Of a stretch of DNA of 54,278 bases, positions 34,929-42,652 are shown piece by piece. The DNA is from an uncultured Clostridiaceae bacterium. Its GTDB lineage: Bacteria; Bacillota; Clostridia; TANB77; CAG-465. Position numbers and translations under genes: made by a program. Location of the stretch: positions 64,987-119,264 of the forward strand of contig CAMVON010000006.1 of assembly GCA_947169155.1 (NCBI GenBank), read 5' to 3'. The notes beneath the pieces were generated by a model. It saw nothing but the letters and a program-made list of their open reading frames with translations, ran no database searches and was not told the DNA's origin. Within the stretch, counting starts at the first letter, position 1, and every line of letters begins with the position of its first letter.

Positions 34929-35729
34929 ATGATAACAATAAAAAATGCAAAAGAAATAGAACTTATGCGTGAAGCTGGTAAAGTAGTAGCCACACTTTAT
35001 GATTATATAGAAAGTATAATAAAACCAGGTATGACAACTTATGAACTAGATCAACTTGCTGAAGCAAAGATTAGAGAACTTGGAGCTATACCTGCAGAAA
35101 AAGGATATGATATTGGTGTTAAAGGTGTACCACCATATCCTGCATCACTTTGTGTATCAATAAATGATGAGGTTATACATGGTGTTCCATCTAAACATAA
35201 AATAATAAAAGAAGGAGATATTGTGTCTGTTGATACAGTAGCTCTAAAAAATGGATTTAATGGAGATGCTGCTAGAACATTTGTAGTGGGAAAGGTTTCT
35301 AAAGAGGCACAAAGACTAATAGATGTTACAACACAAGCATTCTTTGAGGGACTTAAATATTGTAGACCAGGTTTTAGAGTAGGAGATATTTCTCATGCAG
35401 TTGGTCAATATGTTGAATCTCAAGGTTATAGTGTAGTAAGAGAATTCCAAGGACATGGAATAGGTAGAGATATGCATGAAGATCCTGGTATACCAAATTA
35501 TGGAAAAGCAGGAAGAGGTGCAAGACTTGAACCTGGTATGACAATATGCGTTGAACCTATGGTTATTCAAGGTAAGCCGGACATATTAGAGTTAGATGAT
35601 GGATGGACTATAATTACAGAAGATGGATCTTTAGCTGCTCATTATGAGAATACAATCTTAATAACTAAGGACGAACCGGAAATACTGACAATGACCAAAA
35701 AAGATAAACAAAAATATAAAGTAAAATAA
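34929..35729 (+). CDS. map: methionine aminopeptidase type I
   Basis: A 266-residue enzyme that removes N-terminal Met from new proteins. Metal ligands of the pita-bread fold are visible in VSVDTVALKNGFNGDAARTF (two Asp), GHGIGRDMHEDPGIPN (His), CVEPM (Glu) and AAHYENTILIT (Glu region). MITIKNAKEIELMREAGKVV is the standard start. It lies between the two adenylate kinase genes and is followed by a terminator. Confidence 0.95.
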   Translation: MITIKNAKEIELMREAGKVVATLYDYIESIIKPGMTTYELDQLAEAKIRELGAIPAEKGYDIGVKGVPPYPASLCVSINDEVIHGVPSKHKIIKEGDIVSVDTVALKNGFNGDAARTFVVGKVSKEAQRLIDVTTQAFFEGLKYCRPGFRVGDISHAVGQYVESQGYSVVREFQGHGIGRDMHEDPGIPNYGKAGRGARLEPGMTICVEPMVIQGKPDILELDDGWTIITEDGSLAAHYENTILITKDEPEILTMTKKDKQKYKVK

Positions 35730-35735
35730 GAATAT

Positions 35736-35765
35736 AGAAGGGTAAATTTATACCCTTCTTTTTTT
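35736..35765 (+). terminator. intrinsic terminator after map
   Basis: AGAAGGGTA, a 6-base loop and TACCCTTCT, then seven T. Confidence 0.9.
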
Positions 35766-35802
35766 GTTTTATAGCTTTTTAGTTAATTTTTAAATTTTCA
35801 AG

Positions 35803-35831
35803 TTGACATAGTATTTGAGCGGTGCTATAAT
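35803..35831 (+). promoter_or_regulatory. sigma-A promoter of the second adk
   Basis: TTGACA (35803-35808), 17 bases, TATAAT (35826-35831), with a leader of about 135 bases. Confidence 0.87.
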
Positions 35832-35868
35832 TTGCGTGTAAAATATATAACTTATGGAGTAAATTAAT

Positions 35869-35919
35869 ATGAACTTGCGTAATAAAAGCTATATACTAGT
35901 AGCTTTATTTAGATTATGA
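35869..35919 (+). CDS. possible 16-residue leader peptide before the second adk
   Basis: ATG 35869 with GGAG 9 bases upstream opens a 16-codon frame (MNLRNKSYILVALFRL) ending in TGA. A hairpin AATAAAAGCTA/TAGCTTTATT lies within it. Position in a leader between promoter and adk suggests translation-coupled control, but the frame is short and could be chance. Confidence 0.3.
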   Translation: MNLRNKSYILVALFRL

Positions 35920-35971
35920 CTGTAAGGATATATTTTGTTAAAAATAAATTAATAATAAAGAGGTGAAAGAT

Positions 35972-36589
35972 ATGATTTATATTTTAACAGGCGGACCTGC
36001 CACAGGAAAAGGTACACGTTCAGACATCTTAGCTAAGGCTTTAAATATTCCACATATTTCTACAGGAGATATGTTGAGAGAAAGAGCTCAAAAAGATGAA
36101 GAACTAAAAGCTAGTTTAAGCCGTGGAGAATTAGTTCCAGATTCAATGATTAATGCAATTCTTGAAGAAAGAATTACTCGTAAAGATTGTGTTAATGGTT
36201 TTGTTCTAGATGGTTATCCAAGAACTTATGCACAAGCTGTAAAATTAGATGAGCTATTTGAAAAATATGGTTTATCTATTACTAAAGTTATGGAGCTTGT
36301 AGTGCCAGATGAACTTGCATTCAAACGTATTCTTGAAAGAAAGAAATGCGACAACTGCGGAGAACAATATGGTATTGACTTTCCACCAAAGGTTGAGGAT
36401 GTTTGTGATAAATGTGGAGGACATTTAAGTATTAGGACAGATGATACAAAGGAAACTTTGGCAAAACGTATTAATACTTATAGAGAAAATGCTAAGGAAA
36501 TTTTAGATTACTATAAGGAAAAAGGTTTGCTTTATACTTATGATGCCTCTCATAATCCAGAATCAGTTGTAAAAGATGCTTTAAACTAA
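35972..36589 (+). CDS. adk: adenylate kinase, second copy
   Basis: A 205-residue adenylate kinase starting at ATG 35972, placed by AGAGGTG; an in-frame GTG at 35963 overlaps that site. It is a paralogue of 34291-34914, more than half of residues being identical, with the same unusual GGPATGKGT loop and the same four-Cys zinc LID (CDNCG and CDKCGG). Both copies look functional. It has its own strong promoter, leader and terminator, so the two enzymes can be controlled separately. Duplication after speciation of this lineage is the simple explanation. Confidence 0.9.
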   Translation: MIYILTGGPATGKGTRSDILAKALNIPHISTGDMLRERAQKDEELKASLSRGELVPDSMINAILEERITRKDCVNGFVLDGYPRTYAQAVKLDELFEKYGLSITKVMELVVPDELAFKRILERKKCDNCGEQYGIDFPPKVEDVCDKCGGHLSIRTDDTKETLAKRINTYRENAKEILDYYKEKGLLYTYDASHNPESVVKDALN

Positions 36590-36597
36590 GCTAAAAT

Positions 36598-36631
36598 AGA
36601 CAGACTATTAATTTAGTCTGTCTGTTTTTTT
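36598..36631 (+). terminator. intrinsic terminator after the second adk
   Basis: AGACAGACTA, a 6-base loop and TAGTCTGTCT, then G and seven T. Confidence 0.92.
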
Positions 36632-36733
36632 ACTTAAAATTAAATTTTAAATACAATTATTGATACAATTTTTTAAAATTTTTGTTTTGAAAAATAAAAT
36701 TTATTTATATACTCAAAAAAATCAAGAAAGTAG

Positions 36734-36762
36734 TTGACAATATTTAGAAATTAAGCTATAAT
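36734..36762 (+). promoter_or_regulatory. sigma-A promoter of the infA-rplQ operon
   Basis: TTGACA (36734-36739), 17 bases, TATAAT (36757-36762). Confidence 0.88.
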
Positions 36763-36819
36763 ATATGTGTTATATTTCGCCTTGAAATATAGCAATATCA
36801 ATAATAGGGAGGTAAAAGA

Positions 36820-37041
36820 ATGCCAAAAGATGATGTTATCGAAGTTGAAGGCGTTGTTGTAGATGCACTACCAAACGCTATGTTTAAAGTTAGACTTCAA
36901 AACGGACATGAAGTATTATCACACATTTCTGGTAAATTAAGAATGCATTACATTAAAATATTACCAGGTGATGAAGTTAAAGTTGAACTTTCTACATATG
37001 ATCTAAACAAAGGTAGAATCACATGGAGAAAGAGTAAGTAA
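36820..37041 (+). CDS. infA: translation initiation factor IF-1
   Basis: A 73-residue OB-fold protein that binds the 30S A site during initiation. [22 protein letters not shown] and [19 protein letters not shown] match the family closely. It starts the conserved infA-rpmJ-rpsM-rpsK-rpsD-rpoA-rplQ group. Confidence 0.97.
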   Translation: MPKDDVIEVEGVVVDALPNAMFKVRLQNGHEVLSHISGKLRMHYIKILPGDEVKVELSTYDLNKGRITWRKSK

Positions 37042-37194
37042 CCTATTATTTTATTTTGTTATAAATAGTCATGTTTGAAGCGGCTGTAAGAGGATGAGCC
37101 TTAAGTCCTTTTATTTTTAAACGGATTATTTATTATATATTAAATACTTACTTTTGTTAATATATTAACAAAACTTTTTAAGGAGGATTTTAAA
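37042..37194 (+). promoter_or_regulatory. infA-rpmJ spacer with possible RNA structure
   Basis: A 150-base gap, long for this operon. It contains GGCT/AGCC and AGGA/TCCT pairs around 37,080-37,112 and the inverted repeat TTTTGTTAATATATTAACAAAA (about 37,152-37,173) before the rpmJ ribosome binding site. It could be a ribosomal-protein autoregulation site (S4 or S13), but no known motif is recognised. Confidence 0.35.
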
Positions 37195-37308
37195 ATGAAA
37201 GTAAGACCATCTGTAAAGAAAATTTGTGAGAAGTGTAAGGTAATCAGAAGAAACGGAGTAGTTCGTGTAATCTGTGAAAATCCTAAACACAAACAAAGAC
37301 AAGGTTAA
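37195..37308 (+). CDS. rpmJ: 50S ribosomal protein L36
   Basis: A 37-residue protein ([20 protein letters not shown]...) starting at ATG 37195 behind AAGGAGG. It is the zinc-ribbon type: C11 and C14 in CEKC, then C27 and H32. The four-ligand form is intact. Confidence 0.96.
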   Translation: MKVRPSVKKICEKCKVIRRNGVVRVICENPKHKQRQG

Positions 37309-37324
37309 TTGGGGGGTATAGTAA

Positions 37325-37696
37325 ATGGCACGTATAGCTGGAGTAGATTTACCAAAAAACAAAGTTGCAGAAATTGGACTAACAGCCATCTATGGAATTG
37401 GTCGTCCTGCATCTAGAAAAATACTAGCTGAAGCTGGTATCGAAACTACAAAAAGAGTAAAAGATTTTACTGAAGAAGAAGAAGCTAAAATAAGAGAAAT
37501 AATCGAAAGAGATTATGTTGTTGAAGGAGACCTTCGTAAAGAAGTAGCATTAAACATTAAAAGATTAATGGAAATTAACTGCTACAGAGGACAAAGACAT
37601 AAAAGAAAATTACCTGTTCGTGGACAAAGAACAAAAACTAATGCTAGAACTAGAAAAGGTAAAGCAGTAGCAATCGCAGGTAAGAAAGGAGTATAG
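37325..37696 (+). CDS. rpsM: 30S ribosomal protein S13
   Basis: A 123-residue head protein of the small subunit. [31 protein letters not shown] and the C-terminal [24 protein letters not shown] are diagnostic. It lies 16 bases after rpmJ behind a G-rich site (GGGGGG), and 6 bases before rpsK. Confidence 0.97.
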   Translation: MARIAGVDLPKNKVAEIGLTAIYGIGRPASRKILAEAGIETTKRVKDFTEEEEAKIREIIERDYVVEGDLRKEVALNIKRLMEINCYRGQRHKRKLPVRGQRTKTNARTRKGKAVAIAGKKGV

Positions 37697-37702
37697 TTAG
37701 AA

Positions 37703-38092
37703 ATGGCTAAGAAAAAAGTAGTAACAAAGAAAAAAGTTAAAAAGAACGTATCAACTGGTGCTGCACACATTCAATCATCATTTAACAATACTATAGTTAC
37801 AATGACAGATTCTCAAGGTAACGTTTTATCTTGGGCTAGTGCAGGCGGACTAGGATTTAAAGGTTCTAGAAAAAATACTCCTTTTGCAGCAGGTCAAGCA
37901 GCAGAAGCAGCAGCTAATGCAGCAATCGAACATGGCCTAAAAACTGTTGAAGTATTTGTAAAAGGACCTGGTTCTGGTAGAGAAGCAGCTATTAGATCAT
38001 TACAAGCTGCTGGATTGGAAATAAGCATGATTAAAGATGTTACTCCAATACCACACAATGGTTGTAGACCACCAAAGAGAAGAAGAGTATAG
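37703..38092 (+). CDS. rpsK: 30S ribosomal protein S11
   Basis: A 129-residue platform protein. [39 protein letters not shown] and the C-terminal [16 protein letters not shown] are typical. Order and spacing agree with the alpha operon. Confidence 0.97.
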   Translation: MAKKKVVTKKKVKKNVSTGAAHIQSSFNNTIVTMTDSQGNVLSWASAGGLGFKGSRKNTPFAAGQAAEAAANAAIEHGLKTVEVFVKGPGSGREAAIRSLQAAGLEISMIKDVTPIPHNGCRPPKRRRV

Positions 38093-38109
38093 TGGGGGTG
38101 TAGAGAGAA

Positions 38110-38706
38110 ATGGCAATTAGCAGAGGACCTATACTTAAAAGATGTAGAGCTCTAGGAATCGATCCTACAGTTATAGGTATAGATAAAAAATCAAATAGAA
38201 AAGTAAACAAAAACGGAAAGAAACTTTCTGAGTACGGTGTACAATTAAAAGAAAAACAAAAAGTTAAATTCGTTTACGGTGTTGCTGAAAAACAATTCAG
38301 AGGATACTTTGAAGATGCAGCTAGAAAAGAAGGTAACACTGGTGAATTATTACTTCAAACTCTAGAATTAAGACTAGACAACATTGCATATAGAATGGGT
38401 GTTGGTAAATCTAGAGCTGAAGCTAGACAACTTGTAACATATGAAATGTTAGAAGTAAACGGTAAAAAAGTAAACATTCCATCATACATTTGTAGAGTTG
38501 GTGATGTTATAGCCGTAAGAGAATCTAAGAAAACAAATAGAGCTGTTGTAGATGCTTTAGAAGCAAACAAAAACATGGCAGTTCCATCTTGGATTGATTA
38601 TAACAAAGACAAAATGGAAGCTAAAATTGTTAGAACTCCAGTTAGAGATGACTTAGACTTTGAAGTTCAAGAATCACTAATTGTTGAGTTATACTCTAGA
38701 AACTAA
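38110..38706 (+). CDS. rpsD: 30S ribosomal protein S4
   Basis: A 198-residue primary rRNA-binding protein with an S4 domain at about 88-150 (LELRLDNIAYRMGVGKSRAEARQLV). No Cys zinc site is seen at the N-terminus (CRALGID only), so it is the zinc-free form. S4 often represses the alpha operon through an RNA structure. The gene is in its usual place before rpoA. Confidence 0.96.
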   Translation: MAISRGPILKRCRALGIDPTVIGIDKKSNRKVNKNGKKLSEYGVQLKEKQKVKFVYGVAEKQFRGYFEDAARKEGNTGELLLQTLELRLDNIAYRMGVGKSRAEARQLVTYEMLEVNGKKVNIPSYICRVGDVIAVRESKKTNRAVVDALEANKNMAVPSWIDYNKDKMEAKIVRTPVRDDLDFEVQESLIVELYSRN

Positions 38707-38796
38707 TATAGTTAATATTTTATTAATAAGTTTTTTAATCATCATTTAAATATAAGTAGTGTGTGTAATCAGAGCACGCTAGAAGGAGGAAATAAA

Positions 38797-39750
38797 ATGA
38801 TTGAGATGCAAAGACCAGAGATAAAATGTGTTACTGTAGATGCAGATACATTTTATGCAAGATTCGAAGTTGAACCACTAGAAAGAGGGTTCGGAATTAC
38901 ATTAGGTAATTCATTAAGAAGAATATTACTTTCTTCACTACCAGGATATGCTATTGATACTATTAAAATTGATGGTATATCACATGAATTCTCAACTATC
39001 CCAGGTGTTAGTGAGAGTGTAACAGATTTAATTCTAAACTTAAAACAAGTTTGTTTAAAATCTGATGATAGAGATCAAAAACAACTATCAATCAGAGCTA
39101 AAGGACCATGTGAGGTTACAGCTGCTGATATAATTACAGATTCTACATTAAGTGTTGTAAACAAAGATTTACACATTGCATTTGTAGAAGAAGGATGTGA
39201 ATTAAATATCGATATGACAGCTATCAAAGGTAGAGGTTATAGAGAAGGAACAAGAGCAAATTATGATGATAATGAATTACCAGTAAATGCTCTTCCAATA
39301 GATTCAATATTCACACCAGTTAAGAAAGTAAACTTCCAAATTGAAAAAACAAGAGTTGGTCAAAATGCAGACTATGATAAATTAACTATGGATATCTGGA
39401 CTAACGGAGTTATTGAACCATACCAAGCTTTAAGTATGGCAGCAAGAATATTAGATGAACACCTTGAAATGTTCATAGACTTATCTGAGATTGCTAAAAC
39501 AATGTCAATTATGTCTCAAAAAGAATTATCTTTAAAAGATAAACTTCTTGAAACACCAATTGAAGAATTAGAATTCTCAGTAAGATCATATAACTGCTTA
39601 AAGAGAGCTGGTATTCACACAGTAGCAGACGTAGTAAGCAAAACAGAACAAGACATGATGAAAGTAAGAAATCTAGGTAAAAAATCACTAGACGAAGTGG
39701 TTAAGAAAATACAAGATTTAGGACTTGAATTTAAAAGTAAAGAAGACTAA
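38797..39750 (+). CDS. rpoA: RNA polymerase alpha subunit
   Basis: A 317-residue subunit. ATG 38797 is chosen because GAAGGAGG precedes it; an in-frame GTG at 38761 is upstream of that site. The N-terminal dimerisation domain has GFGITLGNSLRRILLSSLPG, and the C-terminal domain has LEFSVRSYNCLKRAGIHTV and GKKSLDEVVKK for UP-element and activator contacts. All conserved parts are present. Confidence 0.97.
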   Translation: MIEMQRPEIKCVTVDADTFYARFEVEPLERGFGITLGNSLRRILLSSLPGYAIDTIKIDGISHEFSTIPGVSESVTDLILNLKQVCLKSDDRDQKQLSIRAKGPCEVTAADIITDSTLSVVNKDLHIAFVEEGCELNIDMTAIKGRGYREGTRANYDDNELPVNALPIDSIFTPVKKVNFQIEKTRVGQNADYDKLTMDIWTNGVIEPYQALSMAARILDEHLEMFIDLSEIAKTMSIMSQKELSLKDKLLETPIEELEFSVRSYNCLKRAGIHTVADVVSKTEQDMMKVRNLGKKSLDEVVKKIQDLGLEFKSKED

Positions 39751-39769
39751 TTGAAGGAGGAAATTTACA

Positions 39770-40291
39770 ATGCCAGGAACAAGAAAACTTTCAAGAACAA
39801 CTTCTCATAGAAATGCAATGCTAAATAACTTAGTTACTTCTTTAATCCTTAACGGAAGAGTTGAAACAACTCTTGCAAAAGCTAAAGAAGTTAAACCATT
39901 AGCAGATAGCATTATAGATTTAGCTATAAAAGAAAAAGATAATTTCGAAATGAAAGAAAAAACTATTTCTAGAGCTAAATTAGATAAAAACGGTAAAAAA
40001 GTTAAAGTTGAAAAAACTTCTAAAAACGGAAACAAATATGAAGTTATCGACAGAGAAGTAGTAAAAGAAGAAGTTAAAGTAGATAGTGCTTCTAAACTTG
40101 CAGCTAGAAGAAAAATGTTTAAAACATTAAACAAAGTTAAAGATGCAGAAGGAAACACAATAGATTTAACAGAAAAATTATTCAATGAAATTGCACCAAA
40201 ATACGAAGCAAAAGGTGGTTATACAAGAATTGTAAAACTAGTTGCTAGACGTGGTGATGCAGCTGAAATGGCTATTATTGAATTAATATAA
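39770..40291 (+). CDS. rplQ: 50S ribosomal protein L17 with an insertion
   Basis: A 173-residue protein, against 115-130 normally. The ends are canonical (RKLSRTTSHRNAMLNNLVTSLI, ETTLAKAKEVKPLAD, GGYTRIVKLVARRGDAAEMAIIEL). Between about residues 57 and 105 there is a Lys/Glu-rich insertion (KTISRAKLDKNGKKVKVEK, YEVIDREVVKEEVK). The insertion keeps the frame, with good codon use, so it is a lineage feature and not an error. It would lie near the exit tunnel region of the 50S subunit, where L17 sits. Confidence 0.93.
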   Translation: MPGTRKLSRTTSHRNAMLNNLVTSLILNGRVETTLAKAKEVKPLADSIIDLAIKEKDNFEMKEKTISRAKLDKNGKKVKVEKTSKNGNKYEVIDREVVKEEVKVDSASKLAARRKMFKTLNKVKDAEGNTIDLTEKLFNEIAPKYEAKGGYTRIVKLVARRGDAAEMAIIELI

Positions 40292-40308
40292 TTAAATGAA
40301 CGAAAAAT

Positions 40309-40339
40309 ACGCTTTAAGAAATTAAGGCGTGTTTTTTTT
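40309..40339 (+). terminator. intrinsic terminator of the ribosomal operon
   Basis: ACGCTTTAA, GAAA loop, TTAAGGCGT (one wobble pair), then eight T. Confidence 0.9.
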
Positions 40340-40371
40340 ATGCTTTATATCAATTATATTTTAGTTTATAA

Positions 40372-40400
40372 TTGACATAAAATTTTTAAAATGGTATAAT
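40372..40400 (+). promoter_or_regulatory. sigma-A promoter of membrane protein gene 40495
   Basis: TTGACA (40372-40377), 17 bases, TATAAT (40395-40400). Confidence 0.87.
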
Positions 40401-40494
40401 ATATGTGCTTCTAAAATATGTAGGAAGTTTAGTAATTTAAACTTTAGTAGAAGTTCGCAAGAATTTGCGGCTACTTGAATGGAGGATTTTTTAT
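40401..40494 (+). promoter_or_regulatory. structured leader of 40495
   Basis: Nested helices: CTTCTA/TAGAAG (40408-40413 with 40448-40453) encloses AAGTTTA/TAAACTT (40425-40431 with 40438-40444). A second hairpin CGCAA/TTGCG (40456-40469) follows, 11 bases before the ribosome binding site. No terminator is present, so any control would be on translation or stability. Confidence 0.45.
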
Positions 40495-41169
40495 ATGAAT
40501 GAAGAAATGTTAGAATTAATTCGAAACATTGAAGGACTGGGAACAGTTGGAGTTGTACTATCTGTTATAGCAGGTATTATAGCTGTTATATGCTTTTTTT
40601 ACACAATGATAAAGCAATGGATAGACTTAAGCGATATGAGAGTATATTTTGACAAAGTTGAAGAATTTGGTAATGTTCTTGCTAAATCTGGTAATACTCA
40701 AAGTGAAGAAGTAGTTAATAAAAGAGAAGAACTAGACACAGAGATTGACGATTTAAGAACAGGATATAGTAGACGTGGAAATGTACATATTGTTTTAGTT
40801 ACTCTATTTATTATTGCTGCAATTGCAATTTTAGGAGTGTATAGTGCTAGATCATACAAGTTAGATCAGCTTAATGACAAACTTAGTAGAATAGAAGTTT
40901 GTACTTTAGAAGAACAAGGATTAGTTGCAAATGGTGAATATAATGCAAAAATTGAGAAAAATAAAGTTAAAGTAAACATGATAGTACGAGTTATTAACGT
41001 TTCTGGTGAAAAGCTTTTAAATGCTCAAATTAAAGACAATATTTCAGGTGCAAAAATCCAAGTAGATTCTATGGAGGCAAATAAAGAAAAGACCTACGAG
41101 ATTTTACAAAATGTAAATAATTCAACAAAGCTTGATTTAGAGCTTTTAGAATATGAATTTCAAGAATAA
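40495..41169 (+). CDS. two-helix membrane protein of unknown function (pair member 1)
   Basis: A 224-residue protein starting at ATG 40495 behind TGGAGGA. Helix 1 (about 15-38), a charged cytosolic loop of about 60 residues (SDMRVYFDKVEEFGN...REELDTEIDDLRTG), helix 2 (about 100-118) and an outer domain of about 105 residues. The outer domain looks like a small beta-sandwich with YNAKIEKNKVKVNMIVRVINVSGEKLLNAQIKDN. The product of 41331-41933 has the same plan and a comparable outer-domain ending, so they are probably paralogues. Each has its own promoter and structured leader. I do not recognise the family. Confidence 0.55.
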   Translation: MNEEMLELIRNIEGLGTVGVVLSVIAGIIAVICFFYTMIKQWIDLSDMRVYFDKVEEFGNVLAKSGNTQSEEVVNKREELDTEIDDLRTGYSRRGNVHIVLVTLFIIAAIAILGVYSARSYKLDQLNDKLSRIEVCTLEEQGLVANGEYNAKIEKNKVKVNMIVRVINVSGEKLLNAQIKDNISGAKIQVDSMEANKEKTYEILQNVNNSTKLDLELLEYEFQE

Positions 41170-41170
41170 G

Positions 41171-41200
41171 AAAGAGACAAGTTTATACTTGTCTTTTTCT
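41171..41200 (+). terminator. intrinsic terminator after 40495
   Basis: AGACAAG/CTTGTCT around a 6-base loop, A-rich before and T-rich after. Confidence 0.85.
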
Positions 41201-41209
41201 TTTATTTAT

Positions 41210-41238
41210 TTGACATAAAAATACAAGTGTGGTATAAT
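41210..41238 (+). promoter_or_regulatory. sigma-A promoter of membrane protein gene 41331
   Basis: TTGACA (41210-41215), 17 bases, TATAAT (41233-41238). Confidence 0.87.
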
Positions 41239-41330
41239 CTTTAAGACTCATAAAATATACAAGATGAGACTACATTGAGTCTCAAAATTTATACACATTG
41301 ATTATATGTGTAAGAAAAGGAGGAATGTGT
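41239..41330 (+). promoter_or_regulatory. leader of 41331 with mutually exclusive pairings
   Basis: Three segments can pair in two ways: GACTCAT near 41,246 with the ATGAG near 41,265, or GAGACT (about 41,266) with AGTCTC (about 41,277). A further hairpin TACACAT/ATGTGTA lies just before the ribosome binding site AAGGAGG. Such alternatives are typical of RNA switches, but chance is not excluded in AT-rich sequence. Confidence 0.4.
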
Positions 41331-41933
41331 ATGAGCGAAAATCTTATACAACTAACAAATCGTGCAGCTTTGTTTAGCAGTATTGCAGGAGTCTTATGTA
41401 TTGTGTGGATAATATGCATAGCGTTATTTTTCATAACTATATACTTTACTGAAGACAAAATTGATGAGGCAGAAGCTTTGAAGTATGAAGCAGATACACC
41501 TGAAGAAAAGAAAAAATATAAAGGAAAGGCATATCTATGGGCAAAAAGACAAGATAGATTCTTAACTATTATATTTTTAAGTGGTGTTTTAGCCTTTATT
41601 GCTATGATAGTATTCATAGTAATTACTCCAAGAAATCTATCTGGTAGAGTTTCTCAGATGAACCAAATGCAAACTGAAGTTGTTAGGGGAGATGTTTCAA
41701 TAAACGGCTACTATGTTATTGAATATGATAGAGTAGATAAGTTTGTTAGCATATCTTTATATGTTCGAAATAATGGTCAAAGAAATGTTGCATGGGCACA
41801 TATTAAAGAAGCTGGTTCTGAAAACTTTACAGTTGTTCAAGACTTAAAACCAGGGGAAGAAGTTTTAGTTACAATTCAAACTAAAAAGAGTGACAATTAC
41901 AAATTCGAAATTGATGATGTAAATTATAGATAA
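41331..41933 (+). CDS. two-helix membrane protein of unknown function (pair member 2)
   Basis: A 200-residue protein starting at ATG 41331, 7 bases after AAGGAGG. Helix 1 (about 14-38), a cytosolic loop with EDKIDEAEALKYEADTPEEKKKYKGKAYLWAKRQDR, helix 2 (about 74-97) and an outer domain with VVRGDVSINGYYVIEYDRVDKFVSISLYVRNNGQRNVAWAHIKE. The plan and the outer-domain position match the preceding gene's product. The outer domain resembles a small immunoglobulin-like domain. The function is unknown; separate promoters suggest the two proteins are needed in different amounts. Confidence 0.55.
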   Translation: MSENLIQLTNRAALFSSIAGVLCIVWIICIALFFITIYFTEDKIDEAEALKYEADTPEEKKKYKGKAYLWAKRQDRFLTIIFLSGVLAFIAMIVFIVITPRNLSGRVSQMNQMQTEVVRGDVSINGYYVIEYDRVDKFVSISLYVRNNGQRNVAWAHIKEAGSENFTVVQDLKPGEEVLVTIQTKKSDNYKFEIDDVNYR

Positions 41934-41934
41934 T

Positions 41935-41961
41935 AAAAGCAGAGAATAAATCTCTGCTTTT
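41935..41961. terminator. intrinsic terminator after 41331
   Basis: A perfect 11-bp stem AAAAGCAGAGA/TCTCTGCTTTT with a 5-base loop; it can work in both directions. Confidence 0.85.
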
Positions 41962-42017
41962 ATTATTTCCTTTTTTAAAATTTGTTGTATAATATTGGTA
42001 TATTAGGAGTGATATTT

Positions 42018-42620
42018 ATGAATAAAAAACTTATCATTGTAATTGGAATAATTGCTATTATTATTGCATTTATAGTATTGATACTTTTAAATATTGTAGA
42101 CTTTAAGCCAAAAAAGAAAATAATAAATTTATATGATACTTCATGTATTGCTGAAGATACAAGTTTGCAAAAAGAAAATACAATAGATAAGATGTATAAA
42201 ATTTTTAATGTTAAATCAGTAGAAGAAATACCTTTAGATTATTCTTTTAATGAAGCTGTTAATGATGGTTATTTAGTACATACAATATCAACAAGTGCAA
42301 ATGCTAAAATGGCGGATAGTTTTTTTGAAAATTATAATAATAAACAAGATGCATTTTTAAGATATATAACTGCAACTGTTGAAGGAGATATGTTAATAAT
42401 AGATACATTATATGATTCATCCAAAGATACAATTTATGTTGTAAGGGATGAAAGAAGAGATATGTTTAATAGTGAAGACGAAAGAATAATTAGCTATTAT
42501 AATTATCAAAAAGTAATAAAAGTTGAAAATGAAGGAATAACGAAAATTTATTCATATCTTGGAAGCTTTAATGAAAATAATATACACAATAATGATTCAA
42601 TGCTTGTTGGAATAATTTAA
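42018..42620 (+). CDS. membrane-anchored protein of unknown function
   Basis: A 200-residue protein starting at ATG 42018 behind TAGGAGTGAT. One N-terminal helix (about 4-27) is followed by a short basic stretch (KPKKK) and an extracytoplasmic or lipoprotein-like domain of about 165 residues, without a lipobox Cys. VEGDMLIIDTLYDSSKDTIYVVRDERRDMF...GITKIYSYLG recalls small secreted DUF4362-type proteins, but I am not sure. A TATAAT at 41988-41993 could be its -10 box, giving a short leader. It converges on tmcAL. Confidence 0.45.
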   Translation: MNKKLIIVIGIIAIIIAFIVLILLNIVDFKPKKKIINLYDTSCIAEDTSLQKENTIDKMYKIFNVKSVEEIPLDYSFNEAVNDGYLVHTISTSANAKMADSFFENYNNKQDAFLRYITATVEGDMLIIDTLYDSSKDTIYVVRDERRDMFNSEDERIISYYNYQKVIKVENEGITKIYSYLGSFNENNIHNNDSMLVGII

Positions 42621-42650
42621 AAAAGGAAGTAGTTTTCTACTTCCTTTTTA
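42621..42650. terminator. bidirectional terminator between convergent genes
   Basis: A 12-bp perfect stem (AAAAGGAAGTAG/CTACTTCCTTTT) with a TTTT loop, shared by 42018-42620 and the reverse-strand tmcAL. Confidence 0.9.
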
Positions 42651-42652
42651 TA

